Assembly: GCF_023078355.1 (NCBI RefSeq)
Contig: NZ_CP095552.1
Location: 4,030,001-4,094,000, forward strand
Length of the DNA stretch: 64,000 nt
Source of the DNA: Gordonia hongkongensis
GTDB taxonomy: Bacteria; Actinomycetota; Actinomycetes; Mycobacteriales; Mycobacteriaceae
Reading direction: 5' to 3'
Both the position numbers and the translations under genes were made by a program. A model generated the notes under the pieces. It was given only the letters and a program-made list of their open reading frames with translations, did not search any database and was not told where the DNA came from. Positions 33,772 to 42,884 of this stretch are shown here, one piece after another. Within the stretch, counting starts at the first letter, position 1. Each line of letters begins with the position of its first letter.

Positions 33772-34610
33772 GTCCGGATCCTCCGATTACCCACCGCGAG
33801 CAGCACGACTGCGGCCGCCGCCAGTCCCACGCACCACCACACCGAAGGGCGGAGCAGGTCCCATGTCGCCACGCCGTGGTCGAGCGCCCTCATCGATGTG
33901 GTCAGCTGCGAGATCGGCTGATTGCGGACGAAGGGCTGTATCCACTCGGGGAACTCCGACAGCGGCACAAAGCCCGTCGAGAGCATTCCCAGGATGAGCG
34001 TAGGGAGAGCCATCGCCTGGCTGGTCGCCTCGGGCGTGCGGGCCACGAGGCCGATACCGTCTGCAAGAAGCGCTATCAAGATGCCGACGAGGCCGGTGAG
34101 TGCGAAGAGCGCGATCGTGTCGATCGGGCCGCCTTGGGGTCGCCAGCCGATCACGAGGCACGCCACCGCGCCGCACACCAATGAGACGGCGAGGAGCGAT
34201 GCGTTGGTTGCGGTACGAGCCAGCATCGGGACGACCGCGGGCATCGGCAGAACACGGAACCGCGTGTTGATCCCCTCGGCACCGTCGAATGCCGACCGCA
34301 TGGCTGCCGACGACGCGGCGAAGCCGACTGATTGCAGCAGGATGATGGGCATCAGGAACTGGCCGTAGTTCATGCCCGGGGCCGAGTCCATGAGGCTGCT
34401 CAACGGGAGATAAAAACATACCGCGAGAAACATCGGTGAGATGAAGGCGAAGACCGCCTCGCCGTTGCGGAAGACCTTCGAGACGCCGCGCCCGGTGAGC
34501 GCCCACCACTGCTGGACCGGACGCGTCCGCGCTTCCAGGGGCGGCAGCTTCGACTCGACCGACGACGTCGCGCCGATCGGCCGGGCCGCGCCCGACAGAT
34601 CAGCGGTCAC
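33768..34610 (-). CDS. ABC-2 type permease (DrrB-like)
   Basis: First membrane subunit, 280 residues. GTG 34610 overlaps the ATPase stop (GTGA), which I prefer to in-frame codons further upstream that lie inside the ATPase gene. A cytoplasmic N-terminus of ~35 residues is followed by about six hydrophobic segments. The family signature is clear near the end: FVPLSEFPEWIQPFVRNQPI. It is translationally coupled on both sides (ATPase before, second permease after) and probably exports the product of the adjacent lipopeptide NRPS. That role is inferred from position and direction. Confidence 0.9.
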   Translation of the reverse strand: MTADLSGAARPIGATSSVESKLPPLEARTRPVQQWWALTGRGVSKVFRNGEAVFAFISPMFLAVCFYLPLSSLMDSAPGMNYGQFLMPIILLQSVGFAASSAAMRSAFDGAEGINTRFRVLPMPAVVPMLARTATNASLLAVSLVCGAVACLVIGWRPQGGPIDTIALFALTGLVGILIALLADGIGLVARTPEATSQAMALPTLILGMLSTGFVPLSEFPEWIQPFVRNQPISQLTTSMRALDHGVATWDLLRPSVWWCVGLAAAAVVLLAVGNRRIRT

Positions 34611-36052
34611 GACGTCGGTTTCCGGTCGCGGCGCGGATCGGTGAGCGCCAGGAACACCTCGTCGAGCGACGGTCGTCGCATCGCGACGTCCGACAGCGCG
34701 ATTCCCGCTTCGGACGTCCGTCGGATGACCTCCACCAGGGTCTGCGGGCCGCCGGGGGCCGGCACCGCGACGACATGGGTGTCGACCGAGGAGTCGGCGG
34801 GTTTCGGCTCGAGGTCCGACAAAACCAACCGCAGCGCCGGGAGGTCGGATGCGTGGGCGGGTGTCACTTCGCAGTACGCGGCTCCGATTGACCCTTTCAA
34901 CTCGTCCGAGGTGCCTTCGGCGACAACGCGTCCTTTGTCGATGACCACGATGTTGTCCGAGAGGGTGTCGGCCTCTTCGAGGTACTGGGTGGTCAACAAG
35001 ATCGTCACACCTGACCTCTTCAGGGTCTCGACGAGCGACCACACCTCCTGGCGACTTCGCGGATCGAGCCCCGTGGTGGGTTCGTCGAGGAACACGACCT
35101 TCGGCGACGTCACGAGTCCGCATGCGATGTCGATCCTGCGTCGCATGCCGCCGGAGTACTTACCGACCTTCTTCGCACCGGCATCCACGAGCGAGAACGT
35201 GTCCAGCAGCTCGTCCGCGCGGGTTCGGGCCGCCTTCTTTGAGAGCCCCAGCAACCGGCCGAAGAGTATGAGGTTCTCCCGGCCGGTGAGCGACTCGTCG
35301 AGGGCCGCGAACTGACCGGTCAGCATGATGGATCGCCGGACGGCCGCCGCTTCGTGTTGCACATCGTGCCCGCACACCGACGCCGACCCGCCGTCGGGTT
35401 TGAGGAGCGTACACAGCATGTTGACCGTCGTGGTCTTGCCCGCGCCATTGGGTCCGAGGATGGCGACGATACTCCCGGCGGGAACGGCGAAGCTGACGTC
35501 CTCGACGGCGACGGTCTCCTTGAAAGTCTTGCGCAGATTCGACACCACGATCGCGGGCGGCGATGACGAGGGAGCCAGCACCGGCGCCTGCCGGTCGCCC
35601 GGTTGCGCCGGCTCGCGCAGAGGAGCCACCCGGGGCGTCTGGACGGGCTGGGCCTCACCGAACTCGGTCGGTGAGGTAAAGGGTTCGGGCGATGTGGAGG
35701 GTGTCGGCGATCCGAACGGAGCCGTCGGCTCGAAGGCGGCCGGTCCCGGGTCTGCGACCCGTTCGGTCATGGGCGTCTGCCACTGCCCCACTGCCCCGGC
35801 CGGCGACCGCGTGATCGCGGAGGCTGAGCTCCCCGCGCCTTTGGACGAGCGTTCCGCGACCGACTCCTCGGCGGGCGGCGACTGGCCGTTGGTTTCCGCG
35901 GCTACGGGGCCGTCACGTTCGGCGCGCCAACGCCGTAGCTTCTCCTCGACCGGATCGGGCAGGCCGAAGGGGTCGGCGAGGTCGTCGGGGCCGCCTTGAG
36001 ATCGGCGATGCCGTGGCTCGTAGGCGGCAACGCGCTCGGTGGCCTCGGACAT
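34607..36052 (-). CDS. ABC exporter ATP-binding protein (DrrA-like) with a long disordered N-terminal extension
   Basis: 481 residues. The ATPase core starts at about 165: Walker A GPNGAGKTT, Q-loop region MLTGQFAALDESLTG, signature YSGGMRRR, Walker B VVFLDEPTTGLD, H-loop region TTQYLEEAD. A C-terminal ~85-residue domain of the DrrA type ends in RRPSLDEVFLALT. The first ~160 residues are rich in Pro, Ser, Ala and Glu with no recognisable fold, which is unusual for the family (normally ~320 residues). ATG 36052 follows AGGAA by a few bases. It is the first gene of the exporter operon, divergent from the glycan cluster. Confidence 0.93.
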   Translation of the reverse strand: MSEATERVAAYEPRHRRSQGGPDDLADPFGLPDPVEEKLRRWRAERDGPVAAETNGQSPPAEESVAERSSKGAGSSASAITRSPAGAVGQWQTPMTERVADPGPAAFEPTAPFGSPTPSTSPEPFTSPTEFGEAQPVQTPRVAPLREPAQPGDRQAPVLAPSSSPPAIVVSNLRKTFKETVAVEDVSFAVPAGSIVAILGPNGAGKTTTVNMLCTLLKPDGGSASVCGHDVQHEAAAVRRSIMLTGQFAALDESLTGRENLILFGRLLGLSKKAARTRADELLDTFSLVDAGAKKVGKYSGGMRRRIDIACGLVTSPKVVFLDEPTTGLDPRSRQEVWSLVETLKRSGVTILLTTQYLEEADTLSDNIVVIDKGRVVAEGTSDELKGSIGAAYCEVTPAHASDLPALRLVLSDLEPKPADSSVDTHVVAVPAPGGPQTLVEVIRRTSEAGIALSDVAMRRPSLDEVFLALTDPRRDRKPTS

Positions 36053-36290
36053 GTCTTCCTATCGCTCGATGGACATCGTGGAATCTCGCAACCAGCCTAG
36101 CGTCAGCCGAGGTCCTCGCGAGGTCGTCCGCACAGCCGCCGGGTGACGTCGTCTTCATCGTCGCGCCCCGCCGAATAGTTAGCCTTGCGCTGTTTTCCCA
36201 GCCCACCACCGCCTCAAACCGGCGGCATAGCGACTCATCGCCCGCCGGACGGCGGGGTGATGGATACCGTCCCTGAACGACAACAGTTCG

Positions 36291-37382
36291 ATGTTCCTCC
36301 GGCGCGTCGTGGTGTGTCTCGAGCGTCCATGGGGGTGTTCATCGCTCGAGCCGTCTATCGTGCAGTTCGTGGACTCATCTTCGGGCAAACACATCCGACA
36401 ACGAACGCGGGAAGTGCTCGAACAAGTGATTCCTTCGGACCACGGGGCGGCGCTCCTCGATTTCCCGAATCACGCAAACGCCGGCGATGCTCTCATCTAC
36501 CTCGGGGAACTGGCATACCTCGCGGACATAAACTGCACCGTTCGCTATTCTTGCGTTTACAACACTTACGACAAATCAGTCATGGACGGCCGGGCTCCCG
36601 AGGCCGCCATTCTTCTACACGGCGGGGGCAACTTCGGAGATCGGTATCCGACCTTCCAGAAGTTCCGCGAACAGGTTATTGCCGAGAACGCGGAACGCAC
36701 GATCGTGCAGATGCCGCAGACGTTCGAGTTCGCCGAATCCAAATTCTTGACGAATACGCAACGCATCTACGCTGAGCATCCGAATCTGACGATCCTGATC
36801 AGGCACCAGCACGACCTGGAGAGAATCTCCGAGCTTTTCCCGTACAACCGAGTTCTGTTCTGCCCCGACACGGCCTTCGGCGTCGGCCCGTTGCAGCCGA
36901 CTCGAACTCCAGACCACGCCCTTGTCATCGTGAAACGAGTCGATGGCGAATCAGCGCAACCGTCCGGCAGCCTCCCGGCGAGCGTGACACACGATGCGTT
37001 CGTAGATGACTGGCGACCAATGTGGCTGGGTAACGCTTGGCGCTGGGTTCCGCGGTCGCTGTTCATCGTGGCGCTGAGCACTCGCCCAGCCCTGAGGGGC
37101 GCCATCGCCGGATGGAGTCAGCGATCGTTCGAGCGCCAAGCTCAGATCATCGTCGACCAAGCGGTGAGCACGTTGTCACGCGGGCGCGTCGTGGTCACCG
37201 ATCGACTGCACGCCGGCATCTTCGGCTTGCTCATGGGCAAGCCCGTTGTGCTTGTCGACAACGCGAACCGCAAACTCTCCGCCGCCTATCAGGACTATCT
37301 CGCGAATCTCGGCTCGGTCGAGATCGCCGGAGACTTCGTCTCCGCCATAGACACTGCACGCACCCTCTCGGAATCGAACTGA
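36291..37382 (+). CDS. Polysaccharide pyruvyl transferase family protein
   Basis: The family adds pyruvate as a ketal to sugars of surface polysaccharides or glycolipids, using phosphoenolpyruvate. Family marks are DFPNHANAGDALIYLGE near the N-terminus, HGGGNFGDRYP, the DTAFG region in the middle, and VVTDRLHAGIFGLLMGKPVV near the C-terminus. 363 residues from ATG 36291; the first ~23 look unlike protein, so GTG 36360 is a good alternative. Neither start has a strong Shine-Dalgarno sequence. The gene is the first of a plus-strand glycan-type cluster, divergent from the ABC exporter. Base composition is visibly less GC-rich than the NRPS genes, a hint of transfer. The acceptor sugar cannot be read from sequence. 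Confidence 0.85.
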   Translation: MFLRRVVVCLERPWGCSSLEPSIVQFVDSSSGKHIRQRTREVLEQVIPSDHGAALLDFPNHANAGDALIYLGELAYLADINCTVRYSCVYNTYDKSVMDGRAPEAAILLHGGGNFGDRYPTFQKFREQVIAENAERTIVQMPQTFEFAESKFLTNTQRIYAEHPNLTILIRHQHDLERISELFPYNRVLFCPDTAFGVGPLQPTRTPDHALVIVKRVDGESAQPSGSLPASVTHDAFVDDWRPMWLGNAWRWVPRSLFIVALSTRPALRGAIAGWSQRSFERQAQIIVDQAVSTLSRGRVVVTDRLHAGIFGLLMGKPVVLVDNANRKLSAAYQDYLANLGSVEIAGDFVSAIDTARTLSESN

Positions 37383-37594
37383 GTAACGACGGCGACTGCG
37401 CGTGATGTCGCTCGATTCCATTAGTGCGTCAAACTAGCCACCAGTCGCGCGCGGACAATTCAAATGCCCTCCACGACACGTCCTTTCGCACGCGTCACCG
37501 TAGTGGTAATGTCCGTTGCCAGATTGCCCGGCGGGCCTATGCCCGTGCGTCAACGGCAGTTTTCCCCGCCCTCGACAGAAGGTCTGTATCAACC

Positions 37595-38491
37595 GTGCCC
37601 ACGCTCAGCGTTGTGATTCCCGCTTTCAACGAGGAGGAAAACCTCGGGCCGTGTCTGGACCGGTTGCTGGCCCAGACAGTACCCATCGACGAAATAATTG
37701 TTGTCAACAACTGCTCGACCGACCGAACCGTCGACATCGCCGACGATTATGCAACGCGGCACGCCTCGGTCCGGCGGATCGACGAGCCGAGGCCCGGAAT
37801 TCACGTAGCACGCCGTTGCGGACTGGACAATGCGACTTCCGAGATCCTCGCGAAGGTGGACGCAGACACAAGGGTCCCGGCGCTCTGGGCTGAGGTCGGT
37901 ATACGGTTCTTCGACTCGAACGCAGACGGGGGCCCCGAGACCGCCGCACCACGCGATGCCAGCACAGACACCGACAGCCCAGCCGCCAAGACCGGCAACT
38001 TCGGCGCTTTGACCGGGCCGTTCCTGATGCACGATGCTCCGATGTACGAGCGGCAACAGCGCATCGCCACCAAGAGCTACCGCAAGTTGGCCAACGGCGG
38101 CCCCATCCAATCCGTGCATGGTCCCGCGTACTTCATCAGGGGCGACGCTTGGAGGACGATCCGAGACGACCTGCACGACCACGACCCTATCTGGGAAGAC
38201 CTCGACATAGGACTCGCATTGCAGAATCACGGTCTAGGCGTCTATTTCGATCCCAGGCTGCTCGCGGACTCGTCCTGCCGGCGTCTCCGGTTCACCCCTT
38301 GGAGGAACATCCGGTACGCGCTCGGCGGCATCCACACTGCACGGGCGCATGGACAGCGCAAAGTGGCTGCAGCGATGGCGCTGAATCTACCATTCCGCCT
38401 CGCAATGTACGTCTACTTCTGGCTCCTCCTGCGACCTTGGGACAACGAGACCCGTACGTGGCGGCCCTACCGCTTTTTCCGCAGCGCATGA
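37595..38491 (+). CDS. Family 2 glycosyltransferase
   Basis: 298 residues from GTG 37595. The start was chosen because the paralogue at 39828 begins at the same point (PTLSVVIPAFNEE) and AGAAGG lies ~12 nt upstream; an ORF extension to 37424 has no support. GT-A nucleotide-sugar motifs are EIIVVNNCSTDRT, KVDADTRVP (the DxD-type metal site) and DPIWEDLDIGLAL. A hydrophobic C-terminal stretch (LPFRLAMYVYFWLLLRPW) suggests membrane association. Relative to the paralogue it has a ~20-residue Asp/Thr/Pro-rich insertion after the DxD region. Its stop overlaps the next start (ATGA). The sugar and acceptor are unknown. Confidence 0.88.
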   Translation: MPTLSVVIPAFNEEENLGPCLDRLLAQTVPIDEIIVVNNCSTDRTVDIADDYATRHASVRRIDEPRPGIHVARRCGLDNATSEILAKVDADTRVPALWAEVGIRFFDSNADGGPETAAPRDASTDTDSPAAKTGNFGALTGPFLMHDAPMYERQQRIATKSYRKLANGGPIQSVHGPAYFIRGDAWRTIRDDLHDHDPIWEDLDIGLALQNHGLGVYFDPRLLADSSCRRLRFTPWRNIRYALGGIHTARAHGQRKVAAAMALNLPFRLAMYVYFWLLLRPWDNETRTWRPYRFFRSA

Positions 38492-39600
38492 ACGCGGCGA
38501 CCGATGACGGCTACGCGTCGACGATGTCGGTCCGGTCGCTCGTGTCAAGCGCGACGCGCATCGGCGCCGAGATCACCGGACCGAACGACCGGTCGTTCAC
38601 GGTCGTCACCGAGGCGAACTACACGCTGAACTCATCTCCGACACCGTGGCTGTCTGCAACACTGCCGGCAGCGATGAAAGCCAACATGAGCTTGACCCTG
38701 GCCGGCGACGTTGATGAGGCGGCTCTCGACAACTCGAACCGCGCTCAGGATGTTCTGTCGATGTGGTATCCGCGCCACTATCCCCGTGTCGTGGTCGAGG
38801 CTCAGACGACGCCGGCGTCCGCTGACCGCGCATCTGGGGTCGGCTGCTTCTTCAGCGGGGGCGTGGACAGCTTTTATTCCGCGTTCACGCGGAGCGAACA
38901 GATCACCCACCTGATCTTCGTGCACGGGTTCGACATTGCAATCGACGACGCCGAACTCGCGGCCGAAGCTTTGCAGGCTGCACGTGCGGCGGCCGCCGAA
39001 ATCGGTAAGCCATTGATCGAAGTACGAACCACCCTTCGATCAGCATTCGGCGATCCACTGGAACTCACGTGGGGCCACATATATCACGGAGCAGCCCTCG
39101 CCCACGTGGCCAATGCACTGTCCCCGCACCTGGGCACGGTTATCGTCCCGTCTTCGTTTAGAACAGACCAATTGCACCCATGGGGGTCACATCCCGATTT
39201 GGACTCCGCCTGGTCGAGTTCGACAATGACCATCGAGCACGACAACGTTGATGTTGGACGCTTCCAGAAGATACGCGCGATCAGTGACTCTTCGATTGCG
39301 ATGAAACACCTGCGTGTCTGTTGGCAGAATCGAGACGGCCGATTCAATTGCGGTCGGTGTTCGAAGTGCTTGCGCACGAAATTAGGGATCGAGATCGCCG
39401 GCGCTCAATGCATGACACTTCCAGGCAGCCTGGATCCCAAAGCCATCCGACGAATGTATGTCGACCAGACCGAGAGAATGTTCCTTCGCGAGGCTCTCAC
39501 CGAACTCCGCGAGGGAGATCTCAACGCGCCAGAACTCGAACGCGCTGTGCGCTCAGCCATTCGCCGCAGCTATGTGTTGCAGTACTTCGCCCGAGGCTGA
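38488..39600 (+). CDS. QueC-like PP-loop ATPase of unknown role
   Basis: 370 residues, start ATG 38488 overlapping the glycosyltransferase stop. An N-terminal ~115-residue region of unknown fold is followed by a PP-loop (FFSGGVDSFYSAF), the adenylating nucleotide-binding motif of the asparagine-synthase/QueC superfamily. Near the C-terminus a Cys cluster, C-x(9)-CGRCSKC, resembles the zinc site of QueC. Such enzymes activate a carboxylate by adenylation, often for amide or nitrile formation. It is too divergent, and in the wrong context, for queuosine synthesis: no other queuosine genes are seen and it sits between two paralogous glycosyltransferases. A sugar-acid or peptide modification is an inference; no substrate can be named. 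Confidence 0.75.
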   Translation: MNAATDDGYASTMSVRSLVSSATRIGAEITGPNDRSFTVVTEANYTLNSSPTPWLSATLPAAMKANMSLTLAGDVDEAALDNSNRAQDVLSMWYPRHYPRVVVEAQTTPASADRASGVGCFFSGGVDSFYSAFTRSEQITHLIFVHGFDIAIDDAELAAEALQAARAAAAEIGKPLIEVRTTLRSAFGDPLELTWGHIYHGAALAHVANALSPHLGTVIVPSSFRTDQLHPWGSHPDLDSAWSSSTMTIEHDNVDVGRFQKIRAISDSSIAMKHLRVCWQNRDGRFNCGRCSKCLRTKLGIEIAGAQCMTLPGSLDPKAIRRMYVDQTERMFLREALTELREGDLNAPELERAVRSAIRRSYVLQYFARG

Positions 39601-39827
39601 CCAAACCATGCCAAGGTACTGATCAGCAAACCCGACTAGTCGAGACCGTAGTATCGCGACGTGGGGCAGTTCAGGGAAGAGTGGTCAGACATTGCAAGGT
39701 CCGAAGCCTCCGTCGAGCTGCCTGCCATAGTCGCCGTTACTCCACGGTCCGTTTTCCGAGAAGCGACGTCTACAGAGTCCCTACCACTATCCACCTGACC
39801 TGTATCTGATCAAACGAAGGAGCCGCC

Positions 39828-40706
39828 ATGCCCACGTTGAGCGTAGCGATCCCCGCGTATAACGAGGAGTTGAATCTTGGCCCTTGCCTGGACCGACTAC
39901 TCGCCCAAACACACCCCATCGACGAGATCATCGTTGTCAACAATTGGTCCACCGATCGAACTGCCCTGATTGCCGACGAGTACGCCTCGCGTCATCCGAA
40001 CGTGCGCCGTGTCGACGAGGAGATCCCGGGTGTACACCATGCGCGGCGCCGAGGTCTCGACGAGGGCGCCTCCGACATCATCGCGAAGGTCGATGCCGAC
40101 ACCCGGGTGCCGCCCGATTGGGCCGAGACCGGACTCCGCTTCTTCCGAGAAATCGGACATGACGAGTCCGACTTCGGCGCGTTGACGGGCCCCATTCTCA
40201 TGCATGATGCGCCGAGGTATGAAAAAAACAAGCGGGCGGCGCAGAAGAGCTTCCGCAGGTTGGGCCGGGGCCGTGCGATCGGTTCCGTTCGGGGTCCTGC
40301 GTATTTTCTACGGCGCAGTGCTTGGTTGGCGATCCGCGACGATCTGAACGATTACGACCCGATCTGGGAAGATCTGGACATCGGATTAGCTTTGAAGAAG
40401 CACGGCTATCGGATTTTCTTCGATCCGGCACTGCTTGCGGATTCCTCGTGCCGTCGATTCCGATACGCACCATGGAGGAACTTTCGATACGCCCGAGGCG
40501 GAATCGCGACGGCCCGAGCTCATGAAGACCGCAAGATAACCACGGTGATGATGGTAGACCTGCCCTTCAAGCTGGCGGTCTACACATATCTATGGCTGCT
40601 GTTGCGCCCGTGGGACCCACGCACCCGAACATGGCGGCCGCACCGTTATTTCCTGCCCCTTGCGCCCCATATCTCGGCCGAAATTCCTCCTCCCCTGCGG
40701 CCATAG
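39828..40706 (+). CDS. Family 2 glycosyltransferase, paralogue of 37595-38491
   Basis: 292 residues from ATG 39828, preceded by AAGGAG with ideal spacing; this is the best ribosome site in the cluster. It shares most motifs with the earlier paralogue (PTLSVAIPAYNEE, EIIVVNNWSTDRT, KVDADTRVP, DPIWEDLDIGLAL, LLADSSCRR, WLLLRPWD), so the two arose by duplication. It lacks the paralogue's acidic insertion and has its own Pro-rich tail. A 227-bp gap separates it from the PP-loop gene, so it may have its own promoter, although none is convincing. It probably extends the same glycan with a second sugar. Confidence 0.9.
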   Translation: MPTLSVAIPAYNEELNLGPCLDRLLAQTHPIDEIIVVNNWSTDRTALIADEYASRHPNVRRVDEEIPGVHHARRRGLDEGASDIIAKVDADTRVPPDWAETGLRFFREIGHDESDFGALTGPILMHDAPRYEKNKRAAQKSFRRLGRGRAIGSVRGPAYFLRRSAWLAIRDDLNDYDPIWEDLDIGLALKKHGYRIFFDPALLADSSCRRFRYAPWRNFRYARGGIATARAHEDRKITTVMMVDLPFKLAVYTYLWLLLRPWDPRTRTWRPHRYFLPLAPHISAEIPPPLRP

Positions 40707-40896
40707 ATCGAACGGTTGGATCTGAAACGGGGACAAGTCACGCGGCGTCGTTGGGACCCGACACCCAATCGGCGATCCCATGAGGTTGGCCGTCGGTCAC
40801 ACCCGCGTAGTGGACAGCGCACACGACGCACCGTCGCGCAGAAGGTTCGACGACCTCGTCCGACGTTCCGCCCCGGAACTTGGCAGAGTGGTCCCC

Positions 40897-41394
40897 ATGA
40901 CCACTCCATCTCCCGAGCGCGAAGTGCTCACCTGGGAGCTCAACGGCATCGCCTGCCGTGAACTCGCCGAGCAGGTGGCCGCCGACGCGTTCGTCCCAGA
41001 CATCATCCTCGGAATCGCCCGCGGCGGCCTGATCCCGGCCGGCGCCCTCGCCTACGCCCTGGACTGCAAGCTGATGATCTCGTTGAACGTCGAGTTCTAC
41101 ACCGGCGTCGGCGAGACACTGTCCGAACCGGTGATGCTGCCCTCGCTCTTGGAGTCGAGCGGTCTGACCGACCAGCGGGTGCTCGTCGTCGACGACGTGG
41201 CCGACACCGGCAAGACCCTCAAACTGGTCAACGATTTCTGCCAGGAGCAGGGACGGGTCGCCGAGGTCCGCAACGCCGTGCTCTACAAGAAGCCGCACAC
41301 CATCACGATCCCCGACTACAGCTGGCGGACCACCGACAAGTGGATCGACTTCCCCTGGTCCGTGCACGGCCCGATCGTGGCGGTGCAGCGATGA
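40897..41394 (+). CDS. Phosphoribosyltransferase (purine-type fold)
   Basis: 165 residues from ATG 40897. The PRPP-binding motif is RVLVVDDVADTGKTL; upstream is the conserved segment DIILGIARGGLIPAGALAY, and the C-terminus has TDKWIDFPWSVHGP, typical of the short xanthine/hypoxanthine-like phosphoribosyltransferases of actinobacteria. The fold makes or salvages nucleotides from PRPP, but the base substrate cannot be assigned. The stop overlaps the next gene (ATGA). The longer ORF start at 40780 is rejected because homology begins only after 40897. Confidence 0.88.
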   Translation: MTTPSPEREVLTWELNGIACRELAEQVAADAFVPDIILGIARGGLIPAGALAYALDCKLMISLNVEFYTGVGETLSEPVMLPSLLESSGLTDQRVLVVDDVADTGKTLKLVNDFCQEQGRVAEVRNAVLYKKPHTITIPDYSWRTTDKWIDFPWSVHGPIVAVQR

Positions 41395-41759
41395 CCGCGG
41401 ACAAGACCGGCGCCGAGACCACGGTCCGCGACAACCCCGCCGAACGCCGCTACGACATCCACGTCGACGCGCCCGGTGGTGAGGCACTGGCCGGCTTCGC
41501 CGAGTACCGCGACCGGGTCTCCGGGACCGACGCTTCGACGACCGAGCGGGTGTTCTTCCACACCGAGGTCGACCCGGCATTCGGCGGACGCGGTCTCGCG
41601 ACGATCTTGGTACGCGAAGCCCTCGACGACGCACGCGCACGCAACCTCACGATCGTCGGCGTGTGCCCGCTGGTGGCCGCGTTCCTGAAGAAACACCCGG
41701 AATACGCCGACGCGACCGCTCCGGTGACGCCGGCCGTCCTCGAGTGGTTGCGCTCCTGA
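41391..41759 (+). CDS. Small GNAT-type N-acetyltransferase (YjdJ/COG2388-like)
   Basis: 122 residues, translationally coupled to the phosphoribosyltransferase by a 4-nt overlap. The acetyl-CoA loop is seen in FHTEVDPAFGGRGLATILVREAL, followed by the short-family ending CPLVAAFLKKHPEYAD. These compact proteins contain little more than the acetyl-CoA core; no substrate is established for most. It converges with the minus-strand gene ending at 41784, with only 24 bp between them. Confidence 0.88.
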   Translation: MTADKTGAETTVRDNPAERRYDIHVDAPGGEALAGFAEYRDRVSGTDASTTERVFFHTEVDPAFGGRGLATILVREALDDARARNLTIVGVCPLVAAFLKKHPEYADATAPVTPAVLEWLRS

Positions 41760-41783
41760 TCCGGACTGATCCGAATCTCGTCC

Positions 41784-42884
41784 TCACGTGCCCGAGACGC
41801 TCCGCACCACCTCGCCCTCTGCGGTCATCTCGATCCGACGCGTGCAGTCTCGCGACGAGACGACCACGGACGCCGCCACCGGTCGGCCCGGCGGCATGAT
41901 CCGGGCTGTCACCCGCTCGTTGTCGGCAGCCAACTCATCGAGCAACAGGCGCGCCATCCGATCGCGTGACGAAGCGCGGTCTTCTTCATCGAGCGATTGC
42001 AGCGCCCCGTCGTCGAGCAGGATCACCACCGCCCCGCGGGCTCGCGCCGCCCACACCGCATCCCGGATCGCGGGCGTGTCCCAGTCGGGTGCCCGGATGC
42101 CGTCGCGGAGCTGGGCCTCGAGCAGATGCACCTCGGCGATCTCCGACGACGAGAACTCGTCGTTCGCGGCGATGCGCTCCAGGACCGGGCGCGCACGCTG
42201 CTCGAAGTCCTCGAAATTGCGCCGGCGCTCGTCGGCGGCCGCCTCCGTCGATGCTGCGTCGAACGCCTCCCGGAGGGACCGGGCCCGCAGTTCGGCATTC
42301 TGATCGGCCATCGGCCGGAGGATGAGCAGGAACAGCGCCGACAGGACGAGAACCGGGTATGCCCACACGGTGATCGTCACGCCGGGAACGAAGCCGCTGC
42401 CCCGGTCGAGACCCCACAGCCCGCACAGCACGCTCATCGCCACTGCGCCGGCCCACGCGATTCCCGGCTGCCCACGCACCGCGACGAGCGTCAGCACCAC
42501 GATTCCTCCTGCGGTCGCTGGGCCGTTCTGCAGCGTCATGTACTGCTCGGCGGGCAGCGACCACCACGAAATCCCGGTCGCGGCGAGCACCGCGACGGCG
42601 GCCGCAACGGCCGACCGTCGATCACATCGGCCGTCCGGGAGTCGCACCACCCGTCGTGCCGTGACCACCAGCAGCCCGAATGCCACGATCAAGCCTGCCC
42701 ATCGACGGGGTGAGGTGATGTGCAGGCCGGTTCCGACGGTCACTGTCACGTACGCGACCGCGAATCCGACGAGCGCGACAAGCACTGCGCGGGATCGAAA
42801 CCCGAAGAAGTCGTCGTCCTGACCGCCGGTCCCGGCGGCCGCGCAAGCAGTTGCGGCGGACGCCTGGATGCCTGCGCCGCTCAT
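41784..42884 (-). CDS. Six-TM membrane protein, partner of the sensor at 42881-44110 (copy 2)
   Basis: 366 residues. ATG 42884 gives an ATGA overlap with the sensor gene and is preferred to ATG 42896. Six hydrophobic segments fill residues ~25-195. A coiled, Arg/Glu-rich linker and a soluble C-terminal domain follow with conserved patterns shared with copy 1: RARPVLERIA, LLEAQLRDGIRAP, RGAVVILLDDGALQSLD, ERVTARIMPPGR. I recognise no catalytic motif and no N- or G-box, so it is not itself a kinase. The invariant pairing with a kinase-like gene suggests a regulatory or signalling subunit (inference). Confidence 0.75.
   Translation of the reverse strand: MSGAGIQASAATACAAAGTGGQDDDFFGFRSRAVLVALVGFAVAYVTVTVGTGLHITSPRRWAGLIVAFGLLVVTARRVVRLPDGRCDRRSAVAAAVAVLAATGISWWSLPAEQYMTLQNGPATAGGIVVLTLVAVRGQPGIAWAGAVAMSVLCGLWGLDRGSGFVPGVTITVWAYPVLVLSALFLLILRPMADQNAELRARSLREAFDAASTEAAADERRRNFEDFEQRARPVLERIAANDEFSSSEIAEVHLLEAQLRDGIRAPDWDTPAIRDAVWAARARGAVVILLDDGALQSLDEEDRASSRDRMARLLLDELAADNERVTARIMPPGRPVAASVVVSSRDCTRRIEMTAEGEVVRSVSGT

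Noticed and set aside
37424..37594. N-terminal extension of the first glycosyltransferase
   Set aside because: The paralogue starts at PTLSV; the extra 57 codons have no similarity and GTG 37595 has an AGAAGG upstream.
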